Assembly: GCF_037126465.1 (NCBI RefSeq)
Contig: NC_088210.1
Coordinates: forward strand, 10,624,011 to 10,688,010
Source: Ornithodoros turicata
Lineage: Eukaryota > Arthropoda > Arachnida > Ixodida > Argasidae
Direction of reading: 5' to 3'
DNA length: 64,000 nt
Positions 22,856-33,670 of this stretch are shown here, piece after piece. Each line of letters begins with the position of its first letter. Position 1 is the stretch's first letter. Below the pieces are notes generated by a model. The model worked only from the letters and a program-made list of their open reading frames with translations, did not search any database and had not been told where the DNA came from. Position numbers and translations under genes: made by a program.

Positions 22856-23454
22856 TAGAGTGCTGCGTGGGTAGGAATTGCTTGACCCGCATCCAACCCG
22901 TACCCGCAGGTTAATAGATCCCCATCCGCCTGTATCCGCGACGATACATACCTAAATGCGGGTCGATGAACATAAATTATCTGTACTATCTCATGATGAA
23001 AGGAATAAGCTCCATCCGCCATACTTCAGTATGTCTTTTATTTGCAAGGTCTTTGTGTCAATTAATGTTTGGTGAACTTTGGTTATGTGTTCTACCCCAA
23101 ACTTTGTAATCCCTGATTTGATTTCATTTGTAAAAAAAAAAGGGAGATCCCTCACTTCATAATACCTTCTGTATATCAGCTCGGGTCTTTCAACCTCCGG
23201 CGCGTGTTTATTGCTTTGGTGACCAAGGAAATAAATGCTGGGATTCTCTTGTATCTCATAGGATCTAATATGAATAGGAACCGTTTTCTGACTAAGGGCT
23301 CGGGCTATTGACAAGCAAGGCCCAGCGTGGGACCAGCCTGTTGTAGGAGGATAAATGACAGATGCTCGAATAAAAAAATAATTAAAAAGAAAGGGGTTAA
23401 GTTCCAGTGAGCTGAAAAATCTTTACACGGCGGGGAAGTGTGCTGGATACGGCG
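22856..23454. other. No gene seen
   Basis: Unassigned. A 107-codon minus frame at 22991-23314 has no recognised domain and an ordinary composition. Confidence 0.4.
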
Positions 23455-23618
23455 CAAGAAAGTATTTTGAGTACTGAGTAGCAAATACTGAAAAAAGTAT
23501 TTTAAATGCTTTAAAAAATACTCGTCGCAAAAAGTATTGAGTAGAGTACCAAGATACCGGAAAAAGTATTTAAAATACTATATTCTGAGCATACGTACTC
23601 AAGATACGTACAAGTCTG
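23455..23618 (-). mobile_element. Truncated copy of the GTATTTAAATAC hAT-type family
   Basis: On the minus strand it begins CAGACTTGTACGTATCTTGA, the same terminus as 20489-21200. AGTATTT/AAATAC words follow to about 23455. The opposite terminus is missing. Confidence 0.75.
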
Positions 23619-23714
23619 AGTCATTGTTAAAGGCGGATTGGAAAAAACCAGACGTTTTCCGTCCCTCGAACAATTTTTAGCTGTTCGCCTTAGTCAGAGC
23701 AAGAACATTCAGCC

Positions 23715-23895
23715 CAAGCAATGAGTAACGCCATGACGCGTTACTCGGTCAAAATGTAACGCATTATCGTTACTAATTACCTGTTCCCAAATTGTAATGC
23801 ATTACCATTAGGCACTAACCCCCAGATGTAATCGGGTAAGTGCACTGATCATTGGGTAATGTAATTGAGTAATGTATCGGGTATCAGTGCTCACT
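23715..23895. repeat. Word-rich block, TAATGCATTAC type
   Basis: GTAACGC, GTAATGCATTAC and GGGTAATG words recur on both strands, much as in 55341-55869. The outer ends CAATGAGTAACGCC and CAGTGAGCACTGATAC do not form matching termini and no duplication was found. Probably a degraded relative of the hAT-type elements. Confidence 0.5.
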
Positions 23896-25540
23896 GTGGC
23901 AATATCCGTTTTAATTAAATATAGCGAGGACGATCTAAGGCGTATATCATAAAGTGAGGCAATCAAGCCACGAACGTTAGGATTGTACGTATTTCGCGAA
24001 AACTGGTGGCCGCGAACATGTACGCTGTGTCGCCCGACTCGCGAAAACTTCGAGTCGCGATATTAACGTGTTTCATACTGTTCTCAAATGAAGCTTTTCT
24101 TTGTGTGTGTGTGTGTCGGGGAAAGGGGGTTTCTTGCGACGATGCCGACAAAAGATTAAAGAAAGAAAAAATTCAAAGTGTGAGCGTGTCGTATGAGGCC
24201 ATGTCGCCGCAGGAACGGAGCATAAAAACACAGATAAAGACCGCTTTTCCGAAAGAGAAGGACCCGTTCCCGTGGCGGTAATTTAGGAGCGTGTCTATAT
24301 ACCGAGACAATGCGATGGCATTGAGATAGTACGTATAGCTCTGATACAGCGTAAAAAAAAACAAAAAAAAAACTGGTTTACCGCTGGCGACACGCAAGTG
24401 AGCAAAAATAGGAAACCTACAAAACGTGTTCTTGCGACAGTGTTACCAGTTTCCACGCGATGCACGCAAGTCCACTTACTTCGTGGCATATAGCTGTGTT
24501 CGTAAGCACTCGCGGAAGCAATCCCTCAACATAATGCGTCATCCATTGCAGGCAAATGGGAATCGAGGGACAAGCTCTCCGTTTCATTAGACCGTTTTAA
24601 TAGATCGTAAGCATTCTACAAAAACGATGTCGAGAAAAATAAGCAAATAGCAATAAACAAAATAAGCAATATGAAGAAGGGCAGGCTCTGCACGAAAGCT
24701 TATACGTATTAAATAGTGCTTCGTGCTTAATTTTTTAAATTATTTTTTCCGATGACGTTTTAAGAAGCTGGACTGTGTATTATTTTACTCTCTTGACTAC
24801 AAAAACGATACCATAAATGAAGCTGTCAAATCAGAGATAAGCAAAGTGACGTCATCATACTTCGCAGTATCCTTTACGGTGTTGTTCCCGGGAAGATTTT
24901 TCCTAAAAATCATACTTCGAAGAAGCAAGGCGATTGGCTTATCATGTTCTCGTGACCGTCATCGTGAACGCCTTCCGATCTACGAAAACAGGCTGTTTTG
25001 CTTCGTGTTGGCCGATGCAGAACCTGTGAAGAAAAACATGTGGTGGTGGGGGGTGATGTGAAAGTTTATTGGTATAATTAGGAAACGTCAGCCAAACGGA
25101 GGTAGGCTTGCTATTCCCAAAGGAAAAGGAAACAGAAAAAAAAAAGAAATTGTGGATATCTCATTGTGAACGATGGCGATCGTACGACGTACAGAAGGAT
25201 GGGACGTGCCACGGTTGACTAAATGCCGACCGGCCGGGTATACGAACGGGCCATTTTGCACGGGTCAGTCGTCTCGCATGCAAGTGGATTTACTGGCGGT
25301 GTCTGAGGTCGCGACGGTAACCCCTTAGTTGCTAATAATGAAGCCACGAATTGATCCACCGCAGTACAGCCAAGGACTGCGTTACAATATATATATATAA
25401 TTTTTTTTTTTTTACAGTTGTATGGTCTTGCCGTATGGTCAGTGTCATCATCAGCGCCGGTAGCGCACTTGGCGCGCCTCGCGGCCACTTTGGGTCTGGC
25501 CGCCGACCGAATTCCCTGTCTCTTTCAGCCCCGTATTGCC
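23896..25540. other. No gene seen
   Basis: Unassigned. Small TG run at 24102-24118, A runs near 24352-24373 and 25136-25145, (TA)n at 25388-25400. The frame 24006-24281 has no domain. Confidence 0.45.
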
Positions 25541-25690
25541 TAGTCGCGACACAGTAATTTTATTCCGAAGCAATTCTGGGATGTCACCCTGGACCCCATG
25601 GTTCGAGAGCTACGGGAGTTCATTTTTGTCTTGGTGTTCCCTTTTGTTATTTCCATCGCTCGATAAATTGAAATTGAAATTGAAATACAA
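25541..25690 (+). repeat. Non-LTR retrotransposon 3' end, TTGAAA tail
   Basis: The plus strand ends CGATAAATTGAAATTGAAAT, the same tail word as the inverse copy at 11593. The upstream sequence up to about 25541 is presumably 3' untranslated region. No coding part is recognisable. Confidence 0.5.
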
Positions 25691-25849
25691 CGCTCAATGG
25701 ACATATGCAGAACATTCGCTAAGATGAGAGGGTCGTGGGTCTCCATGTGCTTACCGTGAAGCCGTCGTGGTCTTTCGTGCGAAAATACTGGCCCCGACAA
25801 GCACTTGTTTTCATTTTCTTTGTCTTTTTTTTCGTAAATTAGCAGGGCC

Positions 25850-26098
25850 CAAATTGCAGTGGAGTGAAACTGGGGTACAAAGATGGCCAAATAGCTTGTC
25901 AGTTAATATTAATTCGTCGCGACAGAGCTGCGATAATAAGCGACGCCACAGGGTCGGTTCATCTGACGTCCTTAGCGGAAGACGGCATGTATAACCAACT
26001 TGTACCCTGACACAGTGTTGACGCGGCTTTGCGCGGTTCGAACCCGCAACCTTGGGATCAGTGAGCGGACACCCTACCGACGGGTCCACTGAGGCCGA
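25850..26098 (-). repeat. SINE family C, tRNA-Ile-like head
   Basis: On the minus strand the head reads GTCGGTAGGGTGTCCGCTCA, then CTGATCCCAAGGTTGCGGG and GGTTCGAACCG as B-box. The GAT in the anticodon position would be Ile. The body passes ACAGTGTCAGGGTACAAG and ends near 25850. Related heads occur at 32485-32795 and 59783-59885. Confidence 0.65.
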
Positions 26099-26111
26099 AC
26101 ACTAGCTTGAA

Positions 26112-26303
26112 AGATGAAAGTCACTGAAAAGGTTAGCCAGCTGTAGGAGTCGAACCCACATCTTCTGGATTGCCGGTCCAGGGCTCTACCAATCGAGCTA
26201 AGCTAACACGCCTTCTCAGCGACTTCCAGGGTGCGTCATGTTCACTGGGTGCCTGGGTTCCAGGGTGCCTCATGTACACGTCATGTTCATGTGCGTCATG
26301 TTC
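26112..26303 (-). repeat. SINE family A (Ruka-like), single 192-base unit
   Basis: The exact 11-base duplication ACTAGCTTGAA (26101-26111 and 26304-26314) bounds a single tRNA-headed unit. The B-box is GGTTCGACTCC. The minus-strand 5' half contains repeats of GGGTGC/GTGCGTCATGTTCA. The length matches what I recall for the tick SINE Ruka (about 200 bases). This is the best-delimited monomer of the family in the window. Confidence 0.85.
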
Positions 26304-26314
26304 ACTAGCTTGAA

Positions 26315-26795
26315 GTTGGCACACTCGGCCTCTGGCTGTTTTCCGGCCATTCAGGCTGAATTTCTCGATCAAATTCGTGAGACAATCCGACCCATCCTAC
26401 ATTTGATGAGATACAATAACTGTGCGAAGTGTACTATATAGAGTGACCTTGTATGCGTAGAGGAAAAAGAAAACAGTTCGGGGAAATGTTTAAAAAAAAG
26501 AGATGTAATACTGTTTTCGAGGAAAATAATGTTGCGCGCGTTCCGCAGCACGTGCGTCCGTATACAGGTGCGTGACGAACGTTCTCATGAGAAATACCAT
26601 CTGCCCGATAAAAGCCATTTGCGGGAGCGTACAGGTGGCTTTTTTCGCGTCGTAGCGCGTCTCGCTGCGTATTATGGGGACAACGAGGAACCCTAATTGC
26701 TCCCTGGTTTTCTTTTAAATAATCAATCAATCAATCAATCAATCCTAATTGCTCAACTCAAAAGCTGCCCTTGCTTCTTCTTCCATTTGTACGTG
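26315..26795. other. No gene seen
   Basis: Unassigned, with an AATC tandem run (five units) near 26722-26743. Confidence 0.4.
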
Positions 26796-26803
26796 GGCCT
26801 TCG

Positions 26804-27045
26804 TAGAGTCACTAAATAAGCTACGCTTCAGAGTATCGACACTGAGGCAAAAAGAGCCGCCATGTTGTTTCGGATGACCTCCAGCCCCACCTCTATTTTG
26901 GCAGTAGAAATAGACGAAGGTGAAGTTCAGCAGTGGAAGAAGACAACACTTCGAAGAGCGCTAAGTGGATGGCGCTGGAGGTCATCCGAAACAACATGGC
27001 GGCTCAGTGTCGATACTCTGAAGCGTAGCTTATTTAGTGACTCTA
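26804..27045. mobile_element. Foldback MITE with ~72-base near-identical arms, 8-base duplication
   Basis: Arms beginning TAGAGTCACTAAATAAGCTA are identical inverted for 43 bases. After a 10-base insertion in the left arm only, they are identical for 29 more. The exact duplication GGCCTTCG lies at 26796-26803 and 27046-27053. The arm identity implies a young insertion. A 113-codon frame starting at 26862 lies mostly within and is not a gene. Confidence 0.9.
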
Positions 27046-27053
27046 GGCCTTCG

Positions 27054-27689
27054 TATTCTTCTGCTTACATTTCAGCGACCGGCGTTCTCTTCAGACCCAT
27101 GTTCGAGTTGTATCAGAAAATAGAGCGGACGAAAAGAGTTTTGCACTTCTTGTCTTCTGTTTTTTTTTTTTGTGAGCTTTCTTTTTATGCTCGATTACAT
27201 TAAAGTATAACTATGGATTAAAAAAAAAAGATATTCATTCTATTTCATCAGTAGGCAATCCTCGCTCAAACACTCCGTAAGCAAAATATACTCTAAATGC
27301 CGTGAGGGAACAGTACGCGTTTCCACCAGTTTTCGAAGGAACCTGCGAAGTTTCGTAGTTTCGGATTCACCGAGACTTGGTGACGTCATCCAGTGTTGGT
27401 GTCTCTCTCCTAACAACAGCGCGAGCGTCTCCAGTCTTCTCCTGACGTTGGAAGTCTGCCAGCGGCTATGCCTTTTGAGGATCGATGTTGCCAGACGCAA
27501 TGCAGATAATGTTGTGCGCCCTCTAACATCATATTCATCAAGACTAAGTTTACTGAGTTTACTTGCTTAAGTTTACGAAATCTATATTTTTAAACATACA
27601 GTGTGAGACGCATGGATTGCAATGGCGTTCATAAAGTAAGATTCTGAAGACACGAGATTTATAATCGGTAGTTGCGCTATAACACGACA
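27054..27689. other. No gene seen
   Basis: Unassigned. An 86-codon minus frame at 27240-27500 shows no domain. Confidence 0.4.
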
Positions 27690-27755
27690 GTGGTGACCTA
27701 GCCCCAAGCTCATAGCTACAGTTGCTTCGCGGCGCTAACACGAAAAAAAAAAAAG
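27690..27755 (+). repeat. SINE family B tail fragment
   Basis: AGCTCATAGCTACAGTTGCT, then TCGCGGCGCTAACACG and A12. This is the conserved 3' end of family B without body or head. Confidence 0.7.
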
Positions 27756-28219
27756 AAAGGAAAAACAGCGTGGTTCTTCTGGTACTCAGTCACCTTGCGA
27801 AATATTCCGAATTACATGCGCTTCCAATTATTTGTATGCTTGATTATACAGGCAGCAGTCTCGGTTCTAACTGTTGTTTCCGGCTTCCGTTGTTTGTTCT
27901 GCCAAAGCAATCCATCAACCGACTCGGACAAAAGCTTGCTGATTACGCATTATAGCAGACACTTTTAGCGGCTCCTAAGCAGTCTACGAACACGATACGG
28001 CAGAGGAAGCTGTCAAATCAAAGATCCACAAGGCGATGCCCTTCGACGTAAACACCTTCCGGCACCTTCCCATATACTGCTCAGCGCTACCTTAACGCTG
28101 CGTCACCGCTATCTCACCGCTATCTCGAAGCAGTCGCAACGATCGAACAGTTTTGTTTTCATGGCACATTTCCGACGTCCGCCGGGGTGCGCTATTTCAT
28201 GCTACGTCATTGTCCAACA
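27756..28219. other. No gene seen
   Basis: Unassigned between SINE fragments. Confidence 0.4.
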
Positions 28220-28229
28220 GATTTGAGAT

Positions 28230-28677
28230 GACGAAAAATGATGAAAGATGAAAGTCACTGAAAAGGCTATAGCCAGCTGTAGGACTCGAACCCACATCTT
28301 CTGGATTGCCGGTCCAGGGCTCTACCAATTGAGCTAAGCTAACACGCCTTCTCAGCGATTTCCAAGGGTGCGTCATCTGAAGGGACAAACCAGCCACTCT
28401 CTCTCACTCATCCTCCTTTCACCCTTACATTTTTGCTCACTCATACACACATTCATACGACGGGATCGACGCAGGCGGCAACTGTTGAACATGAAAGAAC
28501 TGATGTTCTGAGGCTGGAACAACATAGAAGGGACAAATACATACAGAGCCTCCATTTGCCTAAGAAATTAACGATGAAAGATGAAAGTCACTGTTAGCCA
28601 GCTGTAGGACTCCAACCCACATCTTCTGGATCGCCGGTGCAGGGCTCTACCAATTGAGCTAAGCTAAACACGCCTTC
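28230..28677 (-). repeat. SINE family A (Ruka-like) dimer, heads in the same direction
   Basis: GATTTGAGAT at 28220-28229 and 28678-28687 bounds one 448-base unit. It holds two tRNA-like modules on the minus strand (about 28270-28345 and 28592-28668), about 323 bases apart. They are joined by a body with TATGTTGTTCCAGCCTCAGA and CCTTCAGATGACGCACCC. One pair of duplications around two heads shows that the dimer moved as one unit. The upstream head is decayed (GGTTGGAGTCC in place of GGTTCGAGTCC). Confidence 0.83.
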
Positions 28678-28744
28678 GATTTGAGATAATTTATCAACTT
28701 CCTCCTTTGTCAGACGTTATCAACATGAAGACAGCACGATCTTG

Positions 28745-28994
28745 CACTCTTAAAAATGAACTTCACCGCATATAGCACACTCCTATCCAACCATCATCTT
28801 TAATGATATCGTTATTTGCCCCGATTTGTTGAAAACGGGAGGCGTACGCCTCTTTTGTGACACTTACGCTGTTCATAATTGTCACAGAAAAGACGTACGC
28901 CTCCCGTTTTCAACAAATCAGGGCAGATAACGATGTCATTAAAGTTGATGGTTGGCTAGAAGAGTGCATGCTGTCAAGTTCATTTTTAAGAGTG
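28745..28994. mobile_element. Foldback MITE with ~118-base arms
   Basis: Both ends read CACTCTTAAAAATGAACTT inverted. The arms stay similar to GTTGAAAACGGGAGGCGTAC and meet at a ~17-base loop near 28869. Flanking duplications could not be recognised, so the superfamily is open. Non-coding. Confidence 0.82.
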
Positions 28995-29828
28995 TGGAGT
29001 ACCCAGCGCCTTTTTTTTTAACCCGGCCGTGACGCTTGTCCGCACGCAACTTGCATTCAAGATGATGATGATGGTGATGATGATGACTAGCGAAAAAAGA
29101 AAAAAGAAAGAGTCAAGCACAGATTTCGAAGGCAATCAATACCTAGCCCGCTTTAAAAATGTTAACCGTGACGGGGCGTTACTTGGGAGAGGGGGAAGAG
29201 TGCGTACAATTGACGCATGGTCTTTATGCACGGAATTGACGGCAAGGACCGGTGAACGACGTGCGGTCACGCCAGCTGCGCATGAAATCTGGAGAATTTA
29301 GTGCCGCCAAAATAACCGCCGTACGCAAACGGACAATTTGTTCCGAGCTGGCACGCTTCAATAACGATCCCATTATAGAATGGCTGCGGTCTCGCACGCG
29401 CGGGAACCTGGGTCTTGCGCATATCCCTTCACGGTTCTCCGCAACGCAGAGCTTCATTCGCTGCGGACATGCGTGCACCTAATAACGGTTGTTATTCTTT
29501 TATATATCTATTTATTTATTTATTTTTTTGTGTGTGCGCGTGCGCTCCCAATGGCGTCGCGTCACTCCATGGACTCTGCGCCGGTATAGCGCTAAATGGT
29601 ATACAAGCTGACGCGGCTGTAGATAACTGCGATTTTTTTTATTTTTTTTTTATTTTAGGGGGGTGGCACGGACACTGAAGTTGCGTAGTTCTCGTATCGT
29701 CTGCGTCATATTCATGTTCGGCGCGTGCGATAGAGCCGCTCATTATTTTAATCGTTTTATTTTTTATTTATTTTTATTTTTTTTTACGAATGGGCCTTTC
29801 TCTTTCTGTAGCTGCAAGAATGGTGTGA
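28995..29828. other. No gene seen
   Basis: Unassigned. GATGATGATG run near 29060-29085 and TTTA/T-rich tracts near 29505-29530 and 29632-29655 and 29755-29785. Confidence 0.4.
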
Positions 29829-29980
29829 GACAAGTGATGTTCTGAGGCTGAAACACACAAAGTTAAGTGTATGGACAAATACATACAAAGCCTCAAGTCC
29901 CTAAGAAATTATTGATGAAAGGTGGAAGTCACTGGAAAAGGTTAGCCAGCTGTATAGGACTCGAACCCACATCTTCTGGC
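29829..29980 (-). repeat. SINE family A fragment
   Basis: Contains the body part TGATGTTCTGAGGCTG, the linker to GGTTAGCCAGCTGTA and the B-box half of the head, stopping at CACATCTTCTGG. The A-box half is absent, so this copy is truncated in the tRNA head. Confidence 0.75.
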
Positions 29981-31209
29981 GTGTATTTATGGAGTTGCGT
30001 ATACTCTGGAAGATGTGTGACCATCAGCGTAGCGTTTAACGGGTCCCTATACGTTTCTCTCTAAAAGAAAGAAAAGAAACAAAACGTCCGTGTCAGTTCA
30101 GCCTAATAGCGAGATCACGGCGGAACCTTCTACACACAGCTGAAGCAAACACACGGACAAAAAGAAGAGAGAGAGAAAAAAAAAAAAAGAAAACAGAACG
30201 CCATAGCGACGTACGGACGTCTTTTAAGCGACGTCTTTTCTTTTCCTGCTTCTTGTGTTCGTAAGTTGGGTTCGTTTATTGAATTGGGACGGAACGCCAA
30301 CGATATTTCGTGAGCGGATTTGAATTGAATTGAATTGTGAGAGGGAGAGAAGGAGAAAGCGAGATTGACCGCGTCACGCGACGCTTTCTGCTGCCCCGAC
30401 ACTGAACCCGCCTCGCAAAAAAGAAAGCTACCCCTACTCTATACCCGCCCCTCTCAATCGCTCCCTCGCTCATGCACAATCCGAACTGGGAGAGGGGGAG
30501 ATGTTTATGATTGTACGAAAGGAGATGTCAGCCAGACTAAAATATGCTCGCTGTCCCTCAGAAAAAAGAGAAAAGAAACACTCGGAGTAGCACACTGGCC
30601 TAATACGCTGTGCAAGTATAGGCCAGCTGTTCTGCGCAGCTCTCTAGTACCCACTCTCCCCTATTGCCCGTGGAGAGATCTCATCGGTCCCTCTTCCAAA
30701 TAAGGGGGTAACAGCTCAAGGTTGTGAGGCGCACGCAGGTTCAAATGAAACGCTATGAGGCGCTCAAACTGAGTGCGCGTACGTGTAAAATCGACGTTTG
30801 TTACAAATAAGGGCGTATAGCTACCACCATTCCTGTCTTGTTTCCGGTGCTGGTTCTTTTCCGCGTCCGCTACCAGGACATACTTACCGGAATGTGGTCT
30901 TGCAACGGGAGAGCGACGAAAGCGGCAATCACACAGACGCTTCGCCGAGTAGCAGTGAGATGCTTTTATCTCGCCACTTGCCTTATCAGCCCATATATGT
31001 GCCCCATATACGTTTACACTTATGTCGACACCTGCAATTCGCGTGACGTACTCTTCCGGTGTTATCATTTACGTCAGAATTATTTTTGAGCACATGTCTT
31101 TTTTTTCTAAGTGTCATTGGGACAGTCAGGTAGGCTGTCTTACCACAAAATGCGTTATTTTTTTTTTTTTTTGGGGGGGGGGGTTAATCTTCCTGCAGCT
31201 GAATGTACG
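29981..31209. other. No gene seen
   Basis: Unassigned. A 135-codon minus frame at 30661-31068 has no domain I recognise. The stretch 30640-30700 (CCACTCTCCCCTATTGCCCG) resembles 38390-38455, so part of this is a dispersed repeat. T16G10 tract near 31158-31182. Confidence 0.4.
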
Positions 31210-31760
31210 CTGTATAGTGTGTTATTTTTAATTCTTTGTGAGCACCGCGAAGCAATTATGGATGTGAGCGGAGTATAAGTAGGGCCTGACTTTTTCGGGT
31301 TTTATTTTTGGCCAAATTCGGGGGGTAAATATCGGGTGATATTTTTCATTCGAAAATTCGGGTGTATTCGAGTTAAATCCCGTTACGGCATATTCTGCCG
31401 TCAGGAATTCGGGTGTATTCGGGTGATTTTTTTTGTTTAATAAAAATTTGTCTTAACATGGAACTAATGTTTAGCAATGTTATCAAACTTTATTTTAATG
31501 CACGCATATGAGTGTGCCACGCGACCCGGATGTTTTCGGGTAGATTCGGGTTAAACCCGAATTTTACAGATTTCGTTCGGGGGGTAAATATCGGGTGGAT
31601 ACGGGTTTAACCCTAAAAAGTCAGGCCCTAAGTATAAGGCGTAATCGGATGGAGAGAGGATAGCAAAAGGAGGAGTGGGAGACGGTAAAGGGGGTTATTA
31701 TGCGTCCTGGGCCGACTTCAGAGGGAATTGCGCGTGCATCCGCCGTGGAAAGTCCCAACT
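31210..31760 (-). repeat. SINE family B copy split by a hAT-type insertion
   Basis: The left piece (31210-31279) has the family B tail inverse GAGCACCGCGAAGCAATTAT. The right piece (31631-31760) has the body with ATGCGTCCTGGGCCGACTTC. They join through the 8-base duplication of the inserted element. The head is not recognisable beyond about 31760. Confidence 0.75.
31280..31630. mobile_element. Non-autonomous hAT-type element, word CGGGTRA, copy 1
   Basis: The ends TAGGGCCTGACTTTTT are identical inverted over 16 bases. AGTATAAG is duplicated at 31272-31279 and 31631-31638. ATTCGGGT/ACCCGAAT words recur throughout. It is the same family as 35185-35530 by architecture and internal words. It interrupts a family B SINE, so it is younger than that SINE. 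Confidence 0.92.
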
Positions 31761-31980
31761 ATCGTCGTTGAATTTACGTTACACTGAACAACGTTTCTTT
31801 CATTTTTTCTTCAGTTGCTCTAGTTCTCGCATCATTTCGCGCTGCGCTAAGGCGACGCAAAAATTCACTTTGGGAAGCGTTTTGGGCACCCACGCTATTT
31901 TCCGAAAATAACATTTCGAGATAGCCGTACGTGTTATATTTCAAATTTTCCAAACTTAGCGTCAGTGAGGTGAGCTGTAT
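31761..31980. other. No gene seen
   Basis: Short unassigned gap. Confidence 0.4.
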
Positions 31981-32151
31981 GAGAATCGAGAGATTCAGAA
32001 TAAGGGCACCCAAGCATTTTGGGGGCCCAATGACTGGGTCGCACTTTATGTCTCACCCCAGTCACGGAACTGGGGTGAGACATGGGGTTCGACCCAGTCA
32101 TTGGGGCCGGAAAGTGCTCGAGTACCCTATATTCTAAAACTCTCTATTCTC
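31981..32151. mobile_element. Hairpin foldback MITE
   Basis: Ends GAGAATCGAGAGATTCAGAA and GAGAATAGAGAGTTTTAGAA (inverted) pair, and the inner arms CCAATGACTGGGTCG and CACCCCAGT pair almost fully around CACGGA near 32067. It is a 171-base near-palindrome with no clear target duplication. Confidence 0.75.
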
Positions 32152-32484
32152 GTAAAGCACGCCACATTGATGTTATAAGAACTGTCGACGACAAACTATT
32201 TCGCTAACATTTCTTCATCGTAGCTAGAAATTCAATTCCGTTGTACATTCTCCATCGTCTCTATACAAAAGAAATCCGGTTAAGAACAACAACTTTAATT
32301 TCCATGATGATGGCAGGGGAGTTTCGTCGCCAGGGGCGATGCTCTACCCCATTGCAGGCGGTAATGGTGGTGAAATGGAATAATGACTCATCTCGCTGTG
32401 AAGAGCGGCAGCGAAGTTGAAGACATGCGAGAAGGTTAGAAGTGCTTTCAGGGCAGAGCATTGGTGGGCTGGATTTTGCTCGGG
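32152..32484 (-). repeat. Family F repeat, reference copy
   Basis: From about 32285, AACAACAACTTTAATTTCC to GCATTGGTGGGCTGGATTTT matches the repeat that hosts the copia element (45016-45126 with 49840-50028). The part before 32285 is unassigned. Probably the 3' end of a retroelement read on the minus strand. Confidence 0.55.
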
Positions 32485-32795
32485 TGTAATAATAATAATA
32501 ATGTTTACAATTCGGAGCTGTACGTCGGGAGACAACTGTGATCACGAGCGACGTCACAGAGGCTCGGTCTTGTGGATTAATTTTGCCCACCTGAGGGTTG
32601 TTTTAACGTGCACGTGCAATGTGCAATCATGACCCACGGTACACCACATTTAACGTCCATCGCGGAAGACGTCGTGTCGGAGAAACCTTTTACCCTTCTA
32701 CCAAGTTGCCGCCGCCCCCGCCGGGTTGGAGCCCGCGACCTTGTGATCAGCAGGCGGACGCGTAGCCGACTGAATCACCGTGGACGGCTGAAGAG
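32485..32795 (-). repeat. SINE family C copy with ATT tail
   Basis: The minus strand has a tRNA-like head with GTCGGCTACGCGTCCGCCTG and GGTCGCGGGCTCCAACCC (B-box damaged). The body contains CGCTCGTGATCACAGTTGTC, then an (ATT)4 tail at 32490-32502. The same body occurs at 41640-41785 without a head. Confidence 0.7.
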
Positions 32796-32812
32796 ACGCA
32801 ACATTTGTGTTA

Positions 32813-33065
32813 GTAATAATAATAATAATAATAATAATAATAGCTTTATTAACATTTTTATTAAACAGGATGGCCTATGCCTTTTTGCATGTGGGCCGTC
32901 CTTGCTAGATGGCAGTCAGTCACTAATACCAGTATTTATGCACTTGCATAGCCTCGAAGAAAAAGAAACGGAACAAGTAAGGAATAAAAAAAAAGAACCC
33001 ATTACAGTCATATGTGTAGCAAAGAACGATACAATTAATGTCGATACACAGTCAGAATAATTCAA
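32813..33065 (-). repeat. Non-LTR retrotransposon 3' end with ATT tail
   Basis: (AAT)10 at 32814-32843 is followed by the inverse of a 3' untranslated region with AATAAA-type signals (GTTAATAAAGCTATT on the minus strand). No coding part seen; the upstream limit is approximate. Confidence 0.5.
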
Positions 33066-33379
33066 TACAAGATGAAAAATGCACGCAGTCGCAAGATTTG
33101 CATGGTTTTATCACCCTGCTATGAAGGTGGTAACGAGGGCAGTAACACCCCTTGCGGTCTTGAGCAAGGAGGTGACGTACGCATAAGGTGGTGGGTTACC
33201 GTCTTTCTACACTTTTTTTTTTTTTATTGTTGCTGAGAGTGATAGTGCGGGTAATGAAGAAAGATGTGCTCTAGATCTTCCAGATCACCGTAGTGAGGGC
33301 ATCTAGGAGAGTCAACTTGTCACAAACGGTATAACGCCGCTGAACACTATAAAGTCACACTGATCCGAATCCGATGAAC
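33066..33379 (-). repeat. Unassigned plus family F-like segment
   Basis: The segment near 33238-33306 (TGATAGTGCGGGTAATGAAG, AGATCTTCCAGATCACCG) aligns to the family F segment at 49983-50028. The repeat therefore extends this far, although it is broken by other repeats. Confidence 0.5.
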
Positions 33380-33670
33380 AGACCTCCACCCGAGAAACGT
33401 CATCGTGACGTTGGTAGAGAGACTGAAACCGAAACAAATCGGAAGGGGAGGGCTGGGTTCCATGAATGGGCACTTGTTCGCTGCCTCGTATTGAAAGAAA
33501 CGTAGGACCGAAGGTCGCGTCCCTTCCAGCGACCATCGTAATCCCCTCAGGACCGTGGCTTGCGGGCATGACCTTGTTCGTCCCCTAGCTTCGAGCGTAC
33601 TTCAATTCTACCAAATTGGTGGCGCTGTCGAACACTATGACGTCATTTGTTTACAAACAGGGAGAGGTCT
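33380..33670 (+). mobile_element. Family D element, intact 291-base copy
   Basis: The ends AGACCTCCACCCGAGAAACG and AGACCTCTCCCTGTTTGTAA (inverted) are partly similar. This copy defines the family length, because the two interrupted copies (6995-7859 and 43772-44655) return to about 290 bases when their insertions are removed. No target duplication could be identified. Confidence 0.72.

Noticed and set aside
25846..25860. AGCAGGGCCCAAATT as a further hAT-type end like 19657
   Set aside because: No opposite end and no duplication found.
26862..27203. 113-codon plus-strand frame
   Set aside because: Lies mostly inside a foldback MITE.
15327..28345. tRNA-Ala genes
   Set aside because: C33, association with a shared body, and target duplications identify SINE heads.
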